This document shows, in pieces, positions 44,420 through 54,266 of a stretch of 64,000 nt of DNA. The position numbers and the translations under genes are program-made. The notes under the pieces were generated by a model. It did no database searches. It was given only the letters and a program-made list of their open reading frames with translations, and was not told the DNA's origin. The DNA is taken from the NCBI GenBank assembly GCA_951813325.1, contig OX638350.1:434001-498000 (forward strand), given 5' to 3'. Source of the stretch: an uncultured Acidimicrobiales bacterium. GTDB lineage: Bacteria; Actinomycetota; Acidimicrobiia; Acidimicrobiales; Bin134. Position 1 is the stretch's first letter. Each line of letters opens with the position of its first letter.

Positions 44420-45523
44420 CTACGAGTGTGGCCTCGAAGAGAGGTACTCGAATCCGGCTGGGGCGTCTTCCCGCCAGTCGTCGTAGGTTTCCCTGGCCTT
44501 GCCGGTGGCCTTTTTCCGCACCGTCTTGCTCACCTTCTTGCGAGCCTTTTTCGCCGTTTGATTGATGGTGTAGTACTGCATCTCTTTGAAGGCCCGACGG
44601 CGGCCCATCTCCACCAGCGCCCGGGCCGCGCTCAGCGTTTTGCCCGTGCCGAGGGGCATGGCCACCCTCCCGGCGAACATCAGAGCCGATTTCCAATCCC
44701 CTTGCGACAGCGCATACAGCGCCCGGGTGGTGTCGACGACCTCGCCCACCACCGGCAGCACTCCGGCGGCCTCCATGGCCCAGAACCCCACGTCGTCCCA
44801 GCCGAAGCCGTCCTTGCGGTGGTAGGCCCCGTGGGCGATGACTGCGGCGGCCGCCTCCCGCACCTCCGGGGGCAGGTTCTCGTCGGCGGCGATGGCCTCG
44901 AAGTCGGCTTTGGACAAGAACCGGTCGGCCTTGGTCGGGTCGCCTTGGGCCGCGGTGTCGATGGCGGCCAGATAGGGCAGCAGGGTTGTGTAGGCCGACA
45001 TCTTGGCCTCGAAGGCGTCCAGGTCGTCGAGGCTGATGCGGCCGTCGCCGCCGCTGGCGTGGAACCCCTCGATGGGATCGGCCAGGTATTCATTGTTGTT
45101 CTTGGCCGTGTCCAGCATGGTGAGCAGGCTTTCGTTGGTGAGCAGGATCCGGGCCGCCTCCCCCAGTTCGTCGCTGCGGGTGACGAACGACTCTAAGTCG
45201 CGCCGCGACACGATGTCGTCCCCGCCCCACGCCTCGGGCATGTCCCTCAGCACCTCGATGGCCCACAGGGCCAGGTTCAGCCCTTCTGGGCCCAAAAGGA
45301 CCATCTGGGCCCGCTGGGAGATGTCCTCGGAGTCGATCCGGAGCTGCTGGCTGATCCCGCCCAGCGACTGGCCCACCGGATATTGCTCTCCCCTCAGCCA
45401 GTAGCCAACCTCGTCGACCACCGCGGCCCACCGCTGGCGCCGCAGGTCGATCTCGTCGGCGGCAGCCAGATAGTCGATGGCCAGATCAAAGGCCGCCTCA
45501 GCATCCATCGCCACAGTGGGCAT
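44420..45523 (-). CDS. Unknown protein with a pre-toxin-like hydrophobic region
   Basis: The 367-residue protein has a helical N-terminal half and an EF-hand-like loop (DGRISLDDLDAFE). Its hydrophobic segment MEAAGVLPVVGEVVDTTRALYALSQGDWKSAL resembles the linker that precedes toxin domains in polymorphic toxins. The C-terminus is strongly basic (KKARKKVSKTVRKKATGKARETYDDW). No signal peptide or known catalytic motif is seen. It lies ten bases from menB on the same strand, probably by chance. I do not recognise a function. Confidence 0.65.
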   Translation of the reverse strand: MPTVAMDAEAAFDLAIDYLAAADEIDLRRQRWAAVVDEVGYWLRGEQYPVGQSLGGISQQLRIDSEDISQRAQMVLLGPEGLNLALWAIEVLRDMPEAWGGDDIVSRRDLESFVTRSDELGEAARILLTNESLLTMLDTAKNNNEYLADPIEGFHASGGDGRISLDDLDAFEAKMSAYTTLLPYLAAIDTAAQGDPTKADRFLSKADFEAIAADENLPPEVREAAAAVIAHGAYHRKDGFGWDDVGFWAMEAAGVLPVVGEVVDTTRALYALSQGDWKSALMFAGRVAMPLGTGKTLSAARALVEMGRRRAFKEMQYYTINQTAKKARKKVSKTVRKKATGKARETYDDWREDAPAGFEYLSSRPHS

Positions 45524-45587
45524 ACATGAAAGATATCTAAATAATTTGAAAATAGCTATATGAATGAGAGCTAAGCCGGTGGTCGAG

Positions 45588-46916
45588 TTACCGCCGCCCG
45601 TTTCTCCTACGGGGCAGCGGCGGGCGGCGCAGCAGGTTCACGGCCATCGCCGACGCTCGCATGGGCCACGGCACCCATTCGCCCTGCTCGGCAATCGGGA
45701 TGCCGTCGCGGGCCACGATCCGCCACCCGGTGTAGGCCACGACCACCGCATGGGCGCCTACCAGCACCAAAAAGAATGTCCAAGGGGCGGTCAGCGCCAT
45801 CACCACACCGCCAATCACCGGACCAATCACCGCCCCCACTCCCGAGGTTCGCACCAACGCGGCGCTGGCCCCGTTCAGCTGGGACGACGGCACCCAGTCG
45901 CCGGCCAGTGCGATGCCCAGCGAATAGAGGGGGAAGGTGGTCCCTCCGAAACAGAACATGAGCACCAGCGACAACACCGACCCCGGTTTGATCCAGAGCA
46001 TGGATCCGGCAATTGCGGCCGCTGCGGCGGCTACCGCAAAGATCACCGCCCGGCGAGACATCCGGTCGGACAGCGAGCCCAGCGGCCACTGGAAGGCGAT
46101 CGCTCCGGCAGTGGCCGCCACCAGGAAAAGCGCGATCCGAGAGGTGGGCAGTCCTTCGTAGGCGGCATATACCGCGCCCACCCCCAGAAGTGTGCCGTGG
46201 CTGATTCCGGCACAGAAAGAGGTGAGCACGCCCGTGGGAGCGAGGGAGACGAGCTGTCGCAGCGACAGCGGCTCGGGCACCACCAGCGGTGGGGCGCTGG
46301 TGGCCGACAGGGTGATGGGGACCAACGCGGCGGAGATGAGCACTGAACAGATGACGAACAGCTCGAAGCCGTCGGGATCGGCGCCGTTCAGCAGCAGCTG
46401 GCCGAGGGTGAGCCCGCCCATTGACGACACCATGTACATCGACAGCAGCCGCCCTCGGGTGGCGTTGGTGGCCATATCGTTGAGCCACGACTCCACCACC
46501 ACATACACGCCGGCGATGCACAGCCCGAACACCATCCGCAGCAATGCCCAGGCGGTGGGGTTGATCCACAGCAGATGGAGGACGGAAACCCCCGAGGCCA
46601 TCGAGGCCAACGCGGCGAACACCCGGATGTGGCCCACTGCGGCGAGAAAATGTTCGGCCAAGCGAGTGCCGACCATGAACCCCAGGAAGTAGCAGGCCAT
46701 CACGATGCCGCTGACGGCCAGGCCGAATCCCTCCGACTCGGTTCGCACGCCGAGCAGCACTCCTTGGAGGCCGTTGCCCACCATGATGAACAACACGCCG
46801 ACCAGCAGCGCCCGGGCCGCGCCCAGGCCGCGCCCGGTAGGTCCAGCCTCGATTAAGGGACCACCGACGACCCCGCCGTCGTCTTCTTCAAGCCACCCGA
46901 CGGCGTTCTCGGCCAC
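45588..46916 (-). CDS. MFS transporter
   Basis: This 442-residue major-facilitator protein has about twelve membrane spans. The loop 2-3 motif appears as YFLGFMVGTRLAEHFLAAVGHIRV and its second-half equivalent as GSLSDRMSRRAV. The N-terminal soluble stretch is acidic and the C-terminus basic. The overall pattern (RGRLLSMYMVSSMGGLTLGQLLL) suits the YcaD-like group. The substrate is unknown. An AT-rich 64-bp gap separates it from the gene at 44420. Confidence 0.88.
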   Translation of the reverse strand: MAENAVGWLEEDDGGVVGGPLIEAGPTGRGLGAARALLVGVLFIMVGNGLQGVLLGVRTESEGFGLAVSGIVMACYFLGFMVGTRLAEHFLAAVGHIRVFAALASMASGVSVLHLLWINPTAWALLRMVFGLCIAGVYVVVESWLNDMATNATRGRLLSMYMVSSMGGLTLGQLLLNGADPDGFELFVICSVLISAALVPITLSATSAPPLVVPEPLSLRQLVSLAPTGVLTSFCAGISHGTLLGVGAVYAAYEGLPTSRIALFLVAATAGAIAFQWPLGSLSDRMSRRAVIFAVAAAAAAIAGSMLWIKPGSVLSLVLMFCFGGTTFPLYSLGIALAGDWVPSSQLNGASAALVRTSGVGAVIGPVIGGVVMALTAPWTFFLVLVGAHAVVVAYTGWRIVARDGIPIAEQGEWVPWPMRASAMAVNLLRRPPLPRRRNGRR

Positions 46917-46959
46917 TGCGGATCAGCCTACCGACGCACTCCTGATTTCCAACTGAAAA

Positions 46960-47075
46960 GCGCGGTGGAAGCCAGTCATTCAGCGCTGCCGGGTCGGCGA
47001 TGATCTCCGCCAGGGTCTGAAGGGACAATGCCCCCGGCGCACCCGTCGACTGCTCGGTGGTCGATGGTGAGGCTT
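46960..47075 (-). pseudogene. Frameshifted C-terminal remnant of a 2-oxoacid dehydrogenase E2 acyltransferase
   Basis: On the minus strand one frame reads SLTIDHRAVDGCAG, the catalytic DHRxxDG motif of lipoyl acyltransferases. After a one-base slip the next frame reads ALSLQTLAEIIADPAALNDW, the expected C-terminal helix. The rest of the gene is missing. It lies between the MFS gene and the hipA remnant. Confidence 0.5.
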
Positions 47076-47156
47076 AAGGGGCTCTACGCGACCACAGCGA
47101 CTGCCATCGGCCATGCATCCTCGACAGGGCTCAAGAGCAGAACCCGGATCTTGAGG

Positions 47157-48247
47157 TCACCCTGGTCTGAACTGGGGAACTTGCTCAGGTTTGCAGCACG
47201 CTGCGGCATCGACCTCTATGCGAAGGGGCAAGCAGACAGGGTTTTTCGTCTGGCTAACCATCTTCCCGCAGGCCTCAAGCTCATCCAGTTCTGTTGGCTC
47301 GAGAGCCTCGTGCAGTGAAGGCTCGAGCAAGTCCACAACGGGCTTCTCCTGAGGCGCTTGGTCCGCCGATCTCTTTGGGGCGGCCAGCGCGACGCCCACG
47401 GCGGTAGACACTCTGGAACACGCTCTGGCTCGGGAGTCTGCACGGTCCAGCAGCATCTCGACGATCTCGCTGCCGGAGAACTCTGCTGGGATGGACTCTG
47501 CTGCTTGGCCTAATGCGGCGGGAACTTTCGAGGCGATCTGCTCTGCCCTGGAAACGGTCTCGTCGCCGTCGAGCCCGAGTGCCTCCCCTGTCCTGAGCCA
47601 CGCTGACTTCCGATCGCTCTTCCGGAGCGTGTAGTCCCCGCCGATCTTCATGGCGAGCTTGGCTTTGGGAAGTGATGGCCTGTCGGATTCGTAGGGGAGC
47701 CAGGACGCGAGGTTGTACAGGGGTGCCAAGGCCACGGCGTTGCCCTCCAAGACGAGCCCGTAGTTCTTGGCGTGGGCATCTATGCCCGCGATCACCCAAT
47801 TGAAGATCAGTGCGTCTCGGAACGCTTCGACGTCTCGTTTGGGATTGGTGCAGTGCTGGCGGACGAGGGTCCCGATGTCTTTTGGAGTCGGACCACCGTC
47901 GGATTGGTATTTCTTGGTTGGAGGGATGCCCATGGCTTGGCACATGTCCTCCTGGTAGACGCGCCTGTGGGTTCCGTCCGGTTGAAGGATGATTTTCCCT
48001 CGACCCCGAACAGCCGGCGCTGTTGCTCAACCACCGCGGGGTTGTCCGACAGCAGGCCGTCCATCCAAGCGGAGAGCCTTGGCAGCGGGAACCGCCCTCT
48101 TGTCTTGGGCATTCCGACAGATAGCGGCACGCCCCCACTGGCGAGGTACTTCTTGGTGTAGACAAGCCCTGGACGGTCATCTGATCGTGAGACATCAGCG
48201 GCGTGCTCGCCGCCGATCAGGATGCTGAGCGCTTCAACTGCTGACAT
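47157..48247 (-). pseudogene. hipA: Decayed hipA (kinase toxin) with internal deletion and frameshift
   Basis: ATG 48247 begins the HipA N-terminal domain (AVEALSILIGGEHAADVSRSDDRPGLVYTKKYLASGGVPLSVGMP). Near 47990 the sequence jumps in another frame to IILQPDGTHRRVYQEDMCQAMG, so about 100 residues with the ATP-binding lobe are lost. The C-terminal lobe continues to 47157 with the catalytic loop NWVIAGIDAHAKN. The metal-binding Asp of the next motif is Asn (APLYNLAS). The kinase cannot be functional. Confidence 0.85.
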
Positions 48248-48500
48248 CGGGGTTCCCCGAGTGAGGGATCATCGACAGGATGTCCACAGGCTCATCGGAG
48301 ATGCTCAGCGAGCAGCCAAGGGCACGCAGCACGCGGAAAACCAGCCCGATCTCGACTGCGGCCTTCCCGTTCTCCGCGTCAGAAAGCTACTGGGCCGACA
48401 CGCCAGCCTTCCTGGCTAAGTTCTTTTGCGTATACCCTTTTTCCACGCGGAGATGTCGTATCGCCTGGCCCAACTGGCCGGGGTGCACCATCTGCTCCAT
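48234..48500 (-). pseudogene. hipB: hipB antitoxin with a nonsense codon
   Basis: ATG 48500 opens a HipB-like Xre helix-turn-helix (LGQAIRHLRVEKGYTQKNLARKAGVSAQ). TAG at 48389-48387 replaces the Trp normally found in GVSRxWLSxxENGK. The frame then resumes LSDAENGKAAVEIGLVFRVLRALG to a stop that overlaps the hipA start. The ancestral antitoxin would be 88 residues. Together with the broken hipA this is a dead hipBA operon. Confidence 0.85.
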
Positions 48501-48510
48501 ATTCGCTCCA

Positions 48511-48564
48511 ATCGCCGTTCGTGTATTTTGGCGAACTAAACTCGGAATACCAACGAACGGCGAT
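48511..48564. promoter_or_regulatory. Inverted-repeat operator of the dead hipBA operon
   Basis: ATCGCCGTTCGT at 48511-48522 is exactly reverse-complemented at 48553-48564 (ACGAACGGCGAT), 11 bases before the hipB start. Paired sites flanking the promoter are the usual HipB binding arrangement. The site outlived the genes it served. Confidence 0.6.
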
Positions 48565-49227
48565 ATCAATCGACCATCTGAGCGCTGACCACCCAGCAGG
48601 TCACCCCAGCAGCGGCGCACTGATCCAGTAATTTTCAGCCCATGGCCTACGAAGAGGCCAGAAACCAATCAGACAGATGATTCTTGCTGGCAGGCAATTG
48701 CCAGTCCTCGACTTCTAGAGCCTCCAAATCCACGAAAAGGGGGGAACCTCAGCCCCAAACCCCTCCGGCACCTTGCTACCGTTTATTTCGCGCCAGCCCG
48801 CCCACGTAGGGAGCTGGATGGAAATAGGGACTCACCCCATCTGACCTGGCCATTTGATTTGTTGTCTTGGGGGCGTTTGAAAGCGTTTTGCCCGATTTCG
48901 GAAAGGATTATGACGGTTTCGTTACGATCCTAATAGGGCATTTGGAGTTTCCCCAGGTCAGGGAGCTGTAAATTTGCTGGGAAGCGCGTGTGTTCGGCAT
49001 TGCGAGTCTGATGCAGAAACCAGCTGCCGCCAGGTTGCAGATGCTCTGAGGGCCGATCGTTCGCGACTGGCTATGTTGGTGGTTGCCGCCGCAGTAGTTT
49101 CCTCTTCTGCATGAGGTGGTACCTCTCCAACGTGCAAATCCCTTCTAGTGGCTGCAACCAGGGCGTTAGCGTTGCGGATGACGAGCTGGGAATGAGAATT
49201 CGCGCCGGATAGAGGATTTACAGGACG
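48565..49227. other. 663-bp region without a recognisable gene
   Basis: I see no supported coding frame, RNA or repeat here. A minus-strand frame at 48958-49314 has no familiar motif and overlaps the start of the next gene. The stretch around 48840-48950 is more AT-rich than its surroundings and may contain the promoter of the large gene beginning at 49228. Confidence 0.4.
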
Positions 49228-51060
49228 TTGGGAAGAAAGAGCCGAGCTAAGCGCGAGCGGCGTGAGGATGGTGTTGGGCAGATTGCAGCTGCGGCCAAGG
49301 GGAGGACGAGACACGAACTGCTTGCATTGGTGGAGGCCGCTAGCGCGTCACCTGCTTCTTGCCATCGCATTCCCTCTTTGGAGCTGACCCTTGCTGCGCT
49401 GTTGAATCGGACGAGATTCGGCAGTCGGCCGGTTAGTCCGTCAATGCTGGCTGGCCTTGTGGGGGCTGCCCGCGAGGAGAGGCCGGAACTAGCCGGTTTC
49501 GAGGATTGTGTGCCGTGTGATCCCCGAATGTCTGTGCACGTCCGTTGGGGGAATGAGCTATTCCGTCTGATCCCTGGGGTGAGCACCAATACGGTTGCGA
49601 CTATCGACCTGTGGGAGTGGCTGGCCGAGGCAATCGACCCGGTACTGGTGCCTGCTGTTGGCTATGGATTCGGAGACGTGGTGGAGGTGGCTCTGCGGCG
49701 TATGTCCTACGTCGCCTCTGAGCTGTCGCCATATTGGCCGGGAGGGGATATGCCTGAACTTGACTCTCTGCCGAGAATTCGAGCCCCCGAGTTGGACGCT
49801 GCTGTCTCCCTTCGGCCGTTGCAAGATCAGATCACGGATTGCGGGGACCCTGTTCGAGCCAGGAAGGCAATCATGGCCCACAGCACATCGCCGCGTCATT
49901 TGCGGTGCGAGCCGTGTGGTCACAACCCAGCGTTTGGGGACATCATTGCGATTAGGGAGGGTGACGGGGCGTTCAGGTCGATTCCTGCGGCCTTCTTGAT
50001 GGGGTCAGTCGATGGCGCGGCAATACTCTTGGCGGGCAAAGCACTTGCCTTGAACAGCGGTGTTCTAGGTGTCTGGCGTGAGCTGGTCGCCAGGAAATTG
50101 GCCGTGTTCTTGTTCAGTGTCGGCCATGACGTGCGGGGTCCTCTGCGCCTTCCGAGTGGGGATTTCGTCCACTCAGTGTCCCGGTATGGGCCGAGGCAGT
50201 GGGTGGCCGTTGATGTGGTCGCACAGTTGCGTGGAGAGTCGGTTGAGGATGAATTAGCGCAAAGCCGTACTGCGCTTTCTCAGGTAGTGCCGGGGGCGGT
50301 CTTGGAATCCCGGAATGGGAGGGTAGAAGTCCCCGATGACGCAATCGTCGCTACAGCACAGGTGATGGCGAACCCTCAGTGGGCATTGCTCCTACCAGTT
50401 GGCAGAGGCTCGCTGCCACCGATCTCGTTGCCGGAGGTCTTGCGGATTGTGCGCTCTGCGGAGGAACCCTCCGATCTCTGGTACTACCTTGTCGACCGGC
50501 AGGACCCGGATGGCCCGGAGGTGTTTAGGCCAAGCGAGTTGGGCATTTGGGAAGGGTGGCGGAGGAATGGCAAGGCCCTCCATCGTTCCGGCCGTCAATT
50601 CGCAACGCTGTTCGTGGGTGATGATGGTTCCGAGGATGAGTGGGCGGACGCAAGTTCCCTGTTCGGAATTGAGCGCTCATTGCTCGCATTGGGGCTGCCG
50701 TCGGCAAGGCACTGGCCGACGATTGATTTCCGTGGTGAGACGACCTGGCTCGGTGATCTACGCAACCAGACGTTCTGCGCTGTGCTGGCGTGGGACACCC
50801 CGGTGGCCGTTTCGGCAAGTTGGCCCCCAGGGGGCCTTTCGGCAACGGACTTGCTCCATGATGCGACTGCGGGAATTGCTCATGCGCTGCGGAGGACGCA
50901 GAGCGTTGCGGAGGAAGCGTTCTGCGCCTCTGGCATCGAGGCGCTGCGAATAGAATTCAGCCACGATCCGCGCCCTGATGCCCCGCCGATAGCTTGCGGC
51001 GGCTACTTAGAGCGCGCGCAGATAGGTGTTAGCTGGGGTTCCATTTGTCGGCTTTTTTGA
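49228..51060 (+). pseudogene. 5' part of a large nuclease-like gene, split by an IS5-family element
   Basis: TTG 49228 starts MGRKSRAKRERRE, a basic opening seen in many actinobacterial SEC-C and related proteins. The native sequence runs to Leu594 (TTA at 51007-51009). The IS then adds 16 residues and a stop. The visible half has no clear catalytic motif; it contains a Cys pair in HLRCEPCGHNP and DIIAIREGDG. Joined to 51973-53796 it makes a protein of about 1,201 residues. Confidence 0.85.
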
Positions 51061-51969
51061 TGAGCTTTATGGCGATGATGATGGTGATGGCGAGTGCGAG
51101 TTGCCCGAGGCGGGCTTTGGTGTTGCGGTCGGTGCTGCGTCGTAGCTGGCCGAAGTTCGACAGCCATGAGTTTGTTCGCTCGATGGTCCAGCGCATTCCC
51201 AGGGGGTCGGTGCTGGGCTGGCCGCGGGCTGTTCCGGGCCGGCGTTTGGGTGTGCGCACGATGTTGTTGATGCCGTGGCTGCGGCAGGTCTGCGCCACGG
51301 GGTTCCCGGCGTAGCCGCGGTCGAGGTGTAGCGTCTCGACGTCCAAAAGCCGGCCGCGGCGGGCGGCGTCGGCGAGGGTGGGTTCCAACAGGGTGCAGTC
51401 GTTGCGGTTGGCGGCGTCGGCCGCCCAGGCGACCGGGATGCCGTCGCGGTCCGCCAAAATAGACCACTTCCAACCGGATTTGCCCCTGTCAACAGGGCTT
51501 TTGCCGGTTCCCTCGCCCCCGCAGGGGGCCTTGTGGATCGACGCGTCCACCGACGCGTCGGACAAGTCGATGCCCACGACGCGGTCATAGCCCTCAAGGG
51601 CCTCGGCCACCGCCCGGTCGAACACCCCCTGGGCGTTCCAATCGTTGTAGCGGGTCCTCAAAACGGTCTCGCCGCCTTTGCCCAAACGGCCCGCGACATC
51701 CCACGAGCAGCCCGTCACCAGCCGGAACAAGACCGCCTCGAACACATCCCGGTCCGGGATCCTCGGCCGGTGACAGCCCAACGGGTGGAACACCTCCTCG
51801 CGCTCAGGAATCAACGGCTCCACAGCCGCCCACACCACATCCACCACCCGCGGATCCAAAGCAAGCATGATTACAGCACCTCCACCATGTCGTTGTCGTT
51901 GGGGTCTCACCCGACATCAAAGCCGGTCCAACACAACGACAGGTGGACGCCACCTATCTGCGCGCGCTC
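51010..51969 (-). mobile_element. IS5-family insertion sequence, copy 1 (960 bp)
   Basis: Terminal repeats GAGCGCGCGCAGATAGGTG are perfect over 19 bases, and TTA is duplicated at 51007-51009 and 51970-51972. The transposase runs on the minus strand. Length, ends and transposase are the same as in the copies at 57058 and 60852. The TNA target fits the IS1031/IS427-like groups of the IS5 family. Confidence 0.95.
51029..51868 (-). CDS. IS5-family DDE transposase, copy 1
   Basis: The 279-residue enzyme starts MLALDPRVVDVVW at ATG 51868, ten bases after GGAGG. Catalytic positions are Asp in SDASVDASIHK, Asp in LHLDRGYAGNP and Glu in the RWTIERTNSWL motif (Y/W-x2-R-x3-E type). It is a single continuous frame without programmed frameshifting. 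The predicted proteins of the three copies are identical, so the element has moved recently and is probably active. Confidence 0.93.
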   Translation of the reverse strand: MLALDPRVVDVVWAAVEPLIPEREEVFHPLGCHRPRIPDRDVFEAVLFRLVTGCSWDVAGRLGKGGETVLRTRYNDWNAQGVFDRAVAEALEGYDRVVGIDLSDASVDASIHKAPCGGEGTGKSPVDRGKSGWKWSILADRDGIPVAWAADAANRNDCTLLEPTLADAARRGRLLDVETLHLDRGYAGNPVAQTCRSHGINNIVRTPKRRPGTARGQPSTDPLGMRWTIERTNSWLSNFGQLRRSTDRNTKARLGQLALAITIIIAIKLIKKADKWNPS

Positions 51970-53796
51970 TTAGCGCCAGTGCTGAGAGTTCTGTGGGGAG
52001 AGTCGCTGCGGGAGGCTCTCTTTGAGAACAGCCTGCTCTTGCAATCGGAAGTCGGGGCGATGCTCGTCGAACTCCTTGAAGACGGACCAAGCAGAGAATT
52101 GTTCCAGAGCGCCTGGGCCGATGTTTCACCAGTCATTCGGCTTGATGCCATACCTGTAGCACAGCGCCGGATGCAGCTGCCCGGCCCCAGCGACGTTCAC
52201 TTGTGGCATCAGAGCTATTGGCTCAAGAAGCTGTCCGCCCATCTGATTGAGGCAAGGGTCAAGCCCGGAACCTATGTAGGTGAGGAAGCCAAGCGGCTTG
52301 ACACTGACACGATCTACCCCTGGCTGATTGGCCAACTCCGAGAACTCCTGGCCCAACATGACCGTGGGGAGATGCTCCGTTGCGGGGCCGCCCAATTGGA
52401 GTACCTGCACTGCCAACGGTGGTGGACGGACAAGAACATCTCCCTTATGACAGGGATGCCCGACTACAACGACTCTGTTGTTCAGCAGTTGGTCGACCGG
52501 CGGATGGAGCTGTTTCAGCTGTCCAAGGCCATATCCGTGTTGATCGAAGAACTCCTCGTCTCGCCACCAAGCGGGGCGCACCCAGTGGATTCGATGGCGT
52601 GGACAGACATGCTCAGCCTGTCTGCGCTATGCGTAGAGTCCTGCCTTTCCAGCGAAATGACCCACAAGAGCCTCGGTGGGCATCGGATCGAAGTGCTTGA
52701 ATCCGGCGAACTCGTGTTTTCCGCCGAAGCCAGCGAGCAGGTCGATCTAGCATCGTTCCACACAGCGTTGGAAACAGCCACAATGCCCGAGGCAATCCCG
52801 CTCCAACCTGGTGACGAAGAATCCGGGGGACAGACGAAGAGGGACCCCGAGAGCGTCCTGAGCGTCTTGCCCGACCTGGAACCGATTCAAAACAGCCTAT
52901 TGGACGAACATGGGTTCGGCATTGATGCTCTGACTGGTGTCCTAGAGGCAGCAAAACACTGGGAGGTGCCCGAAGGAGAGGTGTTCGCGGTAACGGCCAC
53001 AGGCAAGTTTGCCGAGGCTGCAGAGCATTTGCACGGAGTTGTCGAGGCCGAGGAATACCAGCGAGCTGTCGCCTGGCTCGCTCTTCCAATGAGTGACCAA
53101 ATGACTGCGTCCGAGGATTCGACTCCCATTAGGCACTGGGAGATCGAACGCCGGGCTGACCGGATCGACACCAGACCGTTCATTCTGCTGGGCACCCATC
53201 TCTTTGTGCTGCCCTGGACGGCCGCCAATGCCTGGAAAATCATGTGGAACTACTTGTCGGACGGGAGGCTCCCCTGGCCCGAGGAGATGATCGGCGCAAA
53301 GGCGTCCAGTGCGCTAGCAGCAATCCGACAGGAACGGAACCGCGAGTTGGAACAAAAGTGCGTGCAAGCGATAGACCACCCTCAACTCGAAGTGCGGTCA
53401 AACCTGACCACCCAAAAGGCACAGCAGATCGGTATACAGGAACTATCAGGTGAGATAGACGTGCTCGCCGTCGATCAGCGCTCAAGCCGAATATGGGTGA
53501 TGGAGGTCAAGGACCGCTTCTTCCCGTATTCGCCCCGCTCCATATCCAGGGACATCGACAAATTCCACCAACCAGGGGGACACGTCGAAAAACTGCGCGG
53601 CAAAGTCGATGACATTGGCCGCTTCCAATCGGCGATTGCACGCGAGATGGACTCAGACTCACCGCAGCGGCAATGGGAAGTGAAAGGGCTGTTTGTGACC
53701 AGACGACCGATGCCTGCTGCATTCGCCAGAGACACAGACGTTGAGTTTTGCACCATCGAAGAAGTCCGTGGGGTGGTTGTAGGCCACGACAAGTGA
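51943..53796 (+). pseudogene. 3' part of the split gene, with a PD-(D/E)XK nuclease motif
   Basis: The native part resumes after the TTA duplicate (Ala at 51973) in the same frame as the 5' half. A GTG at 51943 inside the IS end gives an in-frame start, MDATYLRALL, so a 617-residue protein might be made. The C-terminal domain has SGEIDVLAVD and IWVMEVKD: Asp1090, Glu1105 and Lys1107 in reconstructed numbering, the PD-(D/E)XK active-site pattern of restriction-type nucleases. The rest is unassigned. Confidence 0.85.
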
Positions 53797-53836
53797 AGCG
53801 GCGCTCGACACCGCTGTTCTCCATGCGCTCATTTCC

Positions 53837-54067
53837 CTAACCGAGCAGTCGTCGCCTCAATCTTCCGGCTGCCAGCGCGTCAAACCGGAACGTTCCGTCA
53901 ATAATCTGCCGGTCCATATCGGTCTCTTGGGCGATAATCCGGGCTGCTACGTCGTTAGGGATTGCTGTTGCTTCGGCAGGCCGCTTGCCGAGCCATGTTC
54001 TTGGATTTAGCAGTCTCACTCGCTCAGCGCGCATCAGCGGCCTCCTCGGTACTTGCCCGGTTGCCAA
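53837..54067 (-). CDS. Small protein of unknown function (weak)
   Basis: A minus-strand frame of 76 residues, perhaps starting at Met 54034, reads RLLNPRTWLGKRPAEATAIP and later DMDRQIIDGTFRFDALAAGRLRRRLLG. Composition is protein-like, but no family is recognised. It occupies the gap between the large nuclease gene and the DUF2971 gene. Confidence 0.3.
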   Translation of the reverse strand: MATGQVPRRPLMRAERVRLLNPRTWLGKRPAEATAIPNDVAARIIAQETDMDRQIIDGTFRFDALAAGRLRRRLLG

Positions 54068-54266
54068 ACCGAGAGCACAGTTTCACCGCTTCACACAAGC
54101 GGTCTGTGGTTGTCTACACTTTGTTGGCCTTGAAGCTAGAGTGTCGCTGCCGAACCCGCCATGCGCTTTTGGGATTGGCATCGCGCCGAGCATTCGGATC
54201 AGCCGAATTCTTGTCCAGAAGTGTTGGGCCTCAGCCCACCTATACCGATCAAATGGAACGGTCGCC

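Noticed and set aside
48958-49314. Minus-strand frame of 118 residues
   Set aside because: No motif, Ser/Ala-rich composition, and it overlaps the start of the large nuclease gene antisense.
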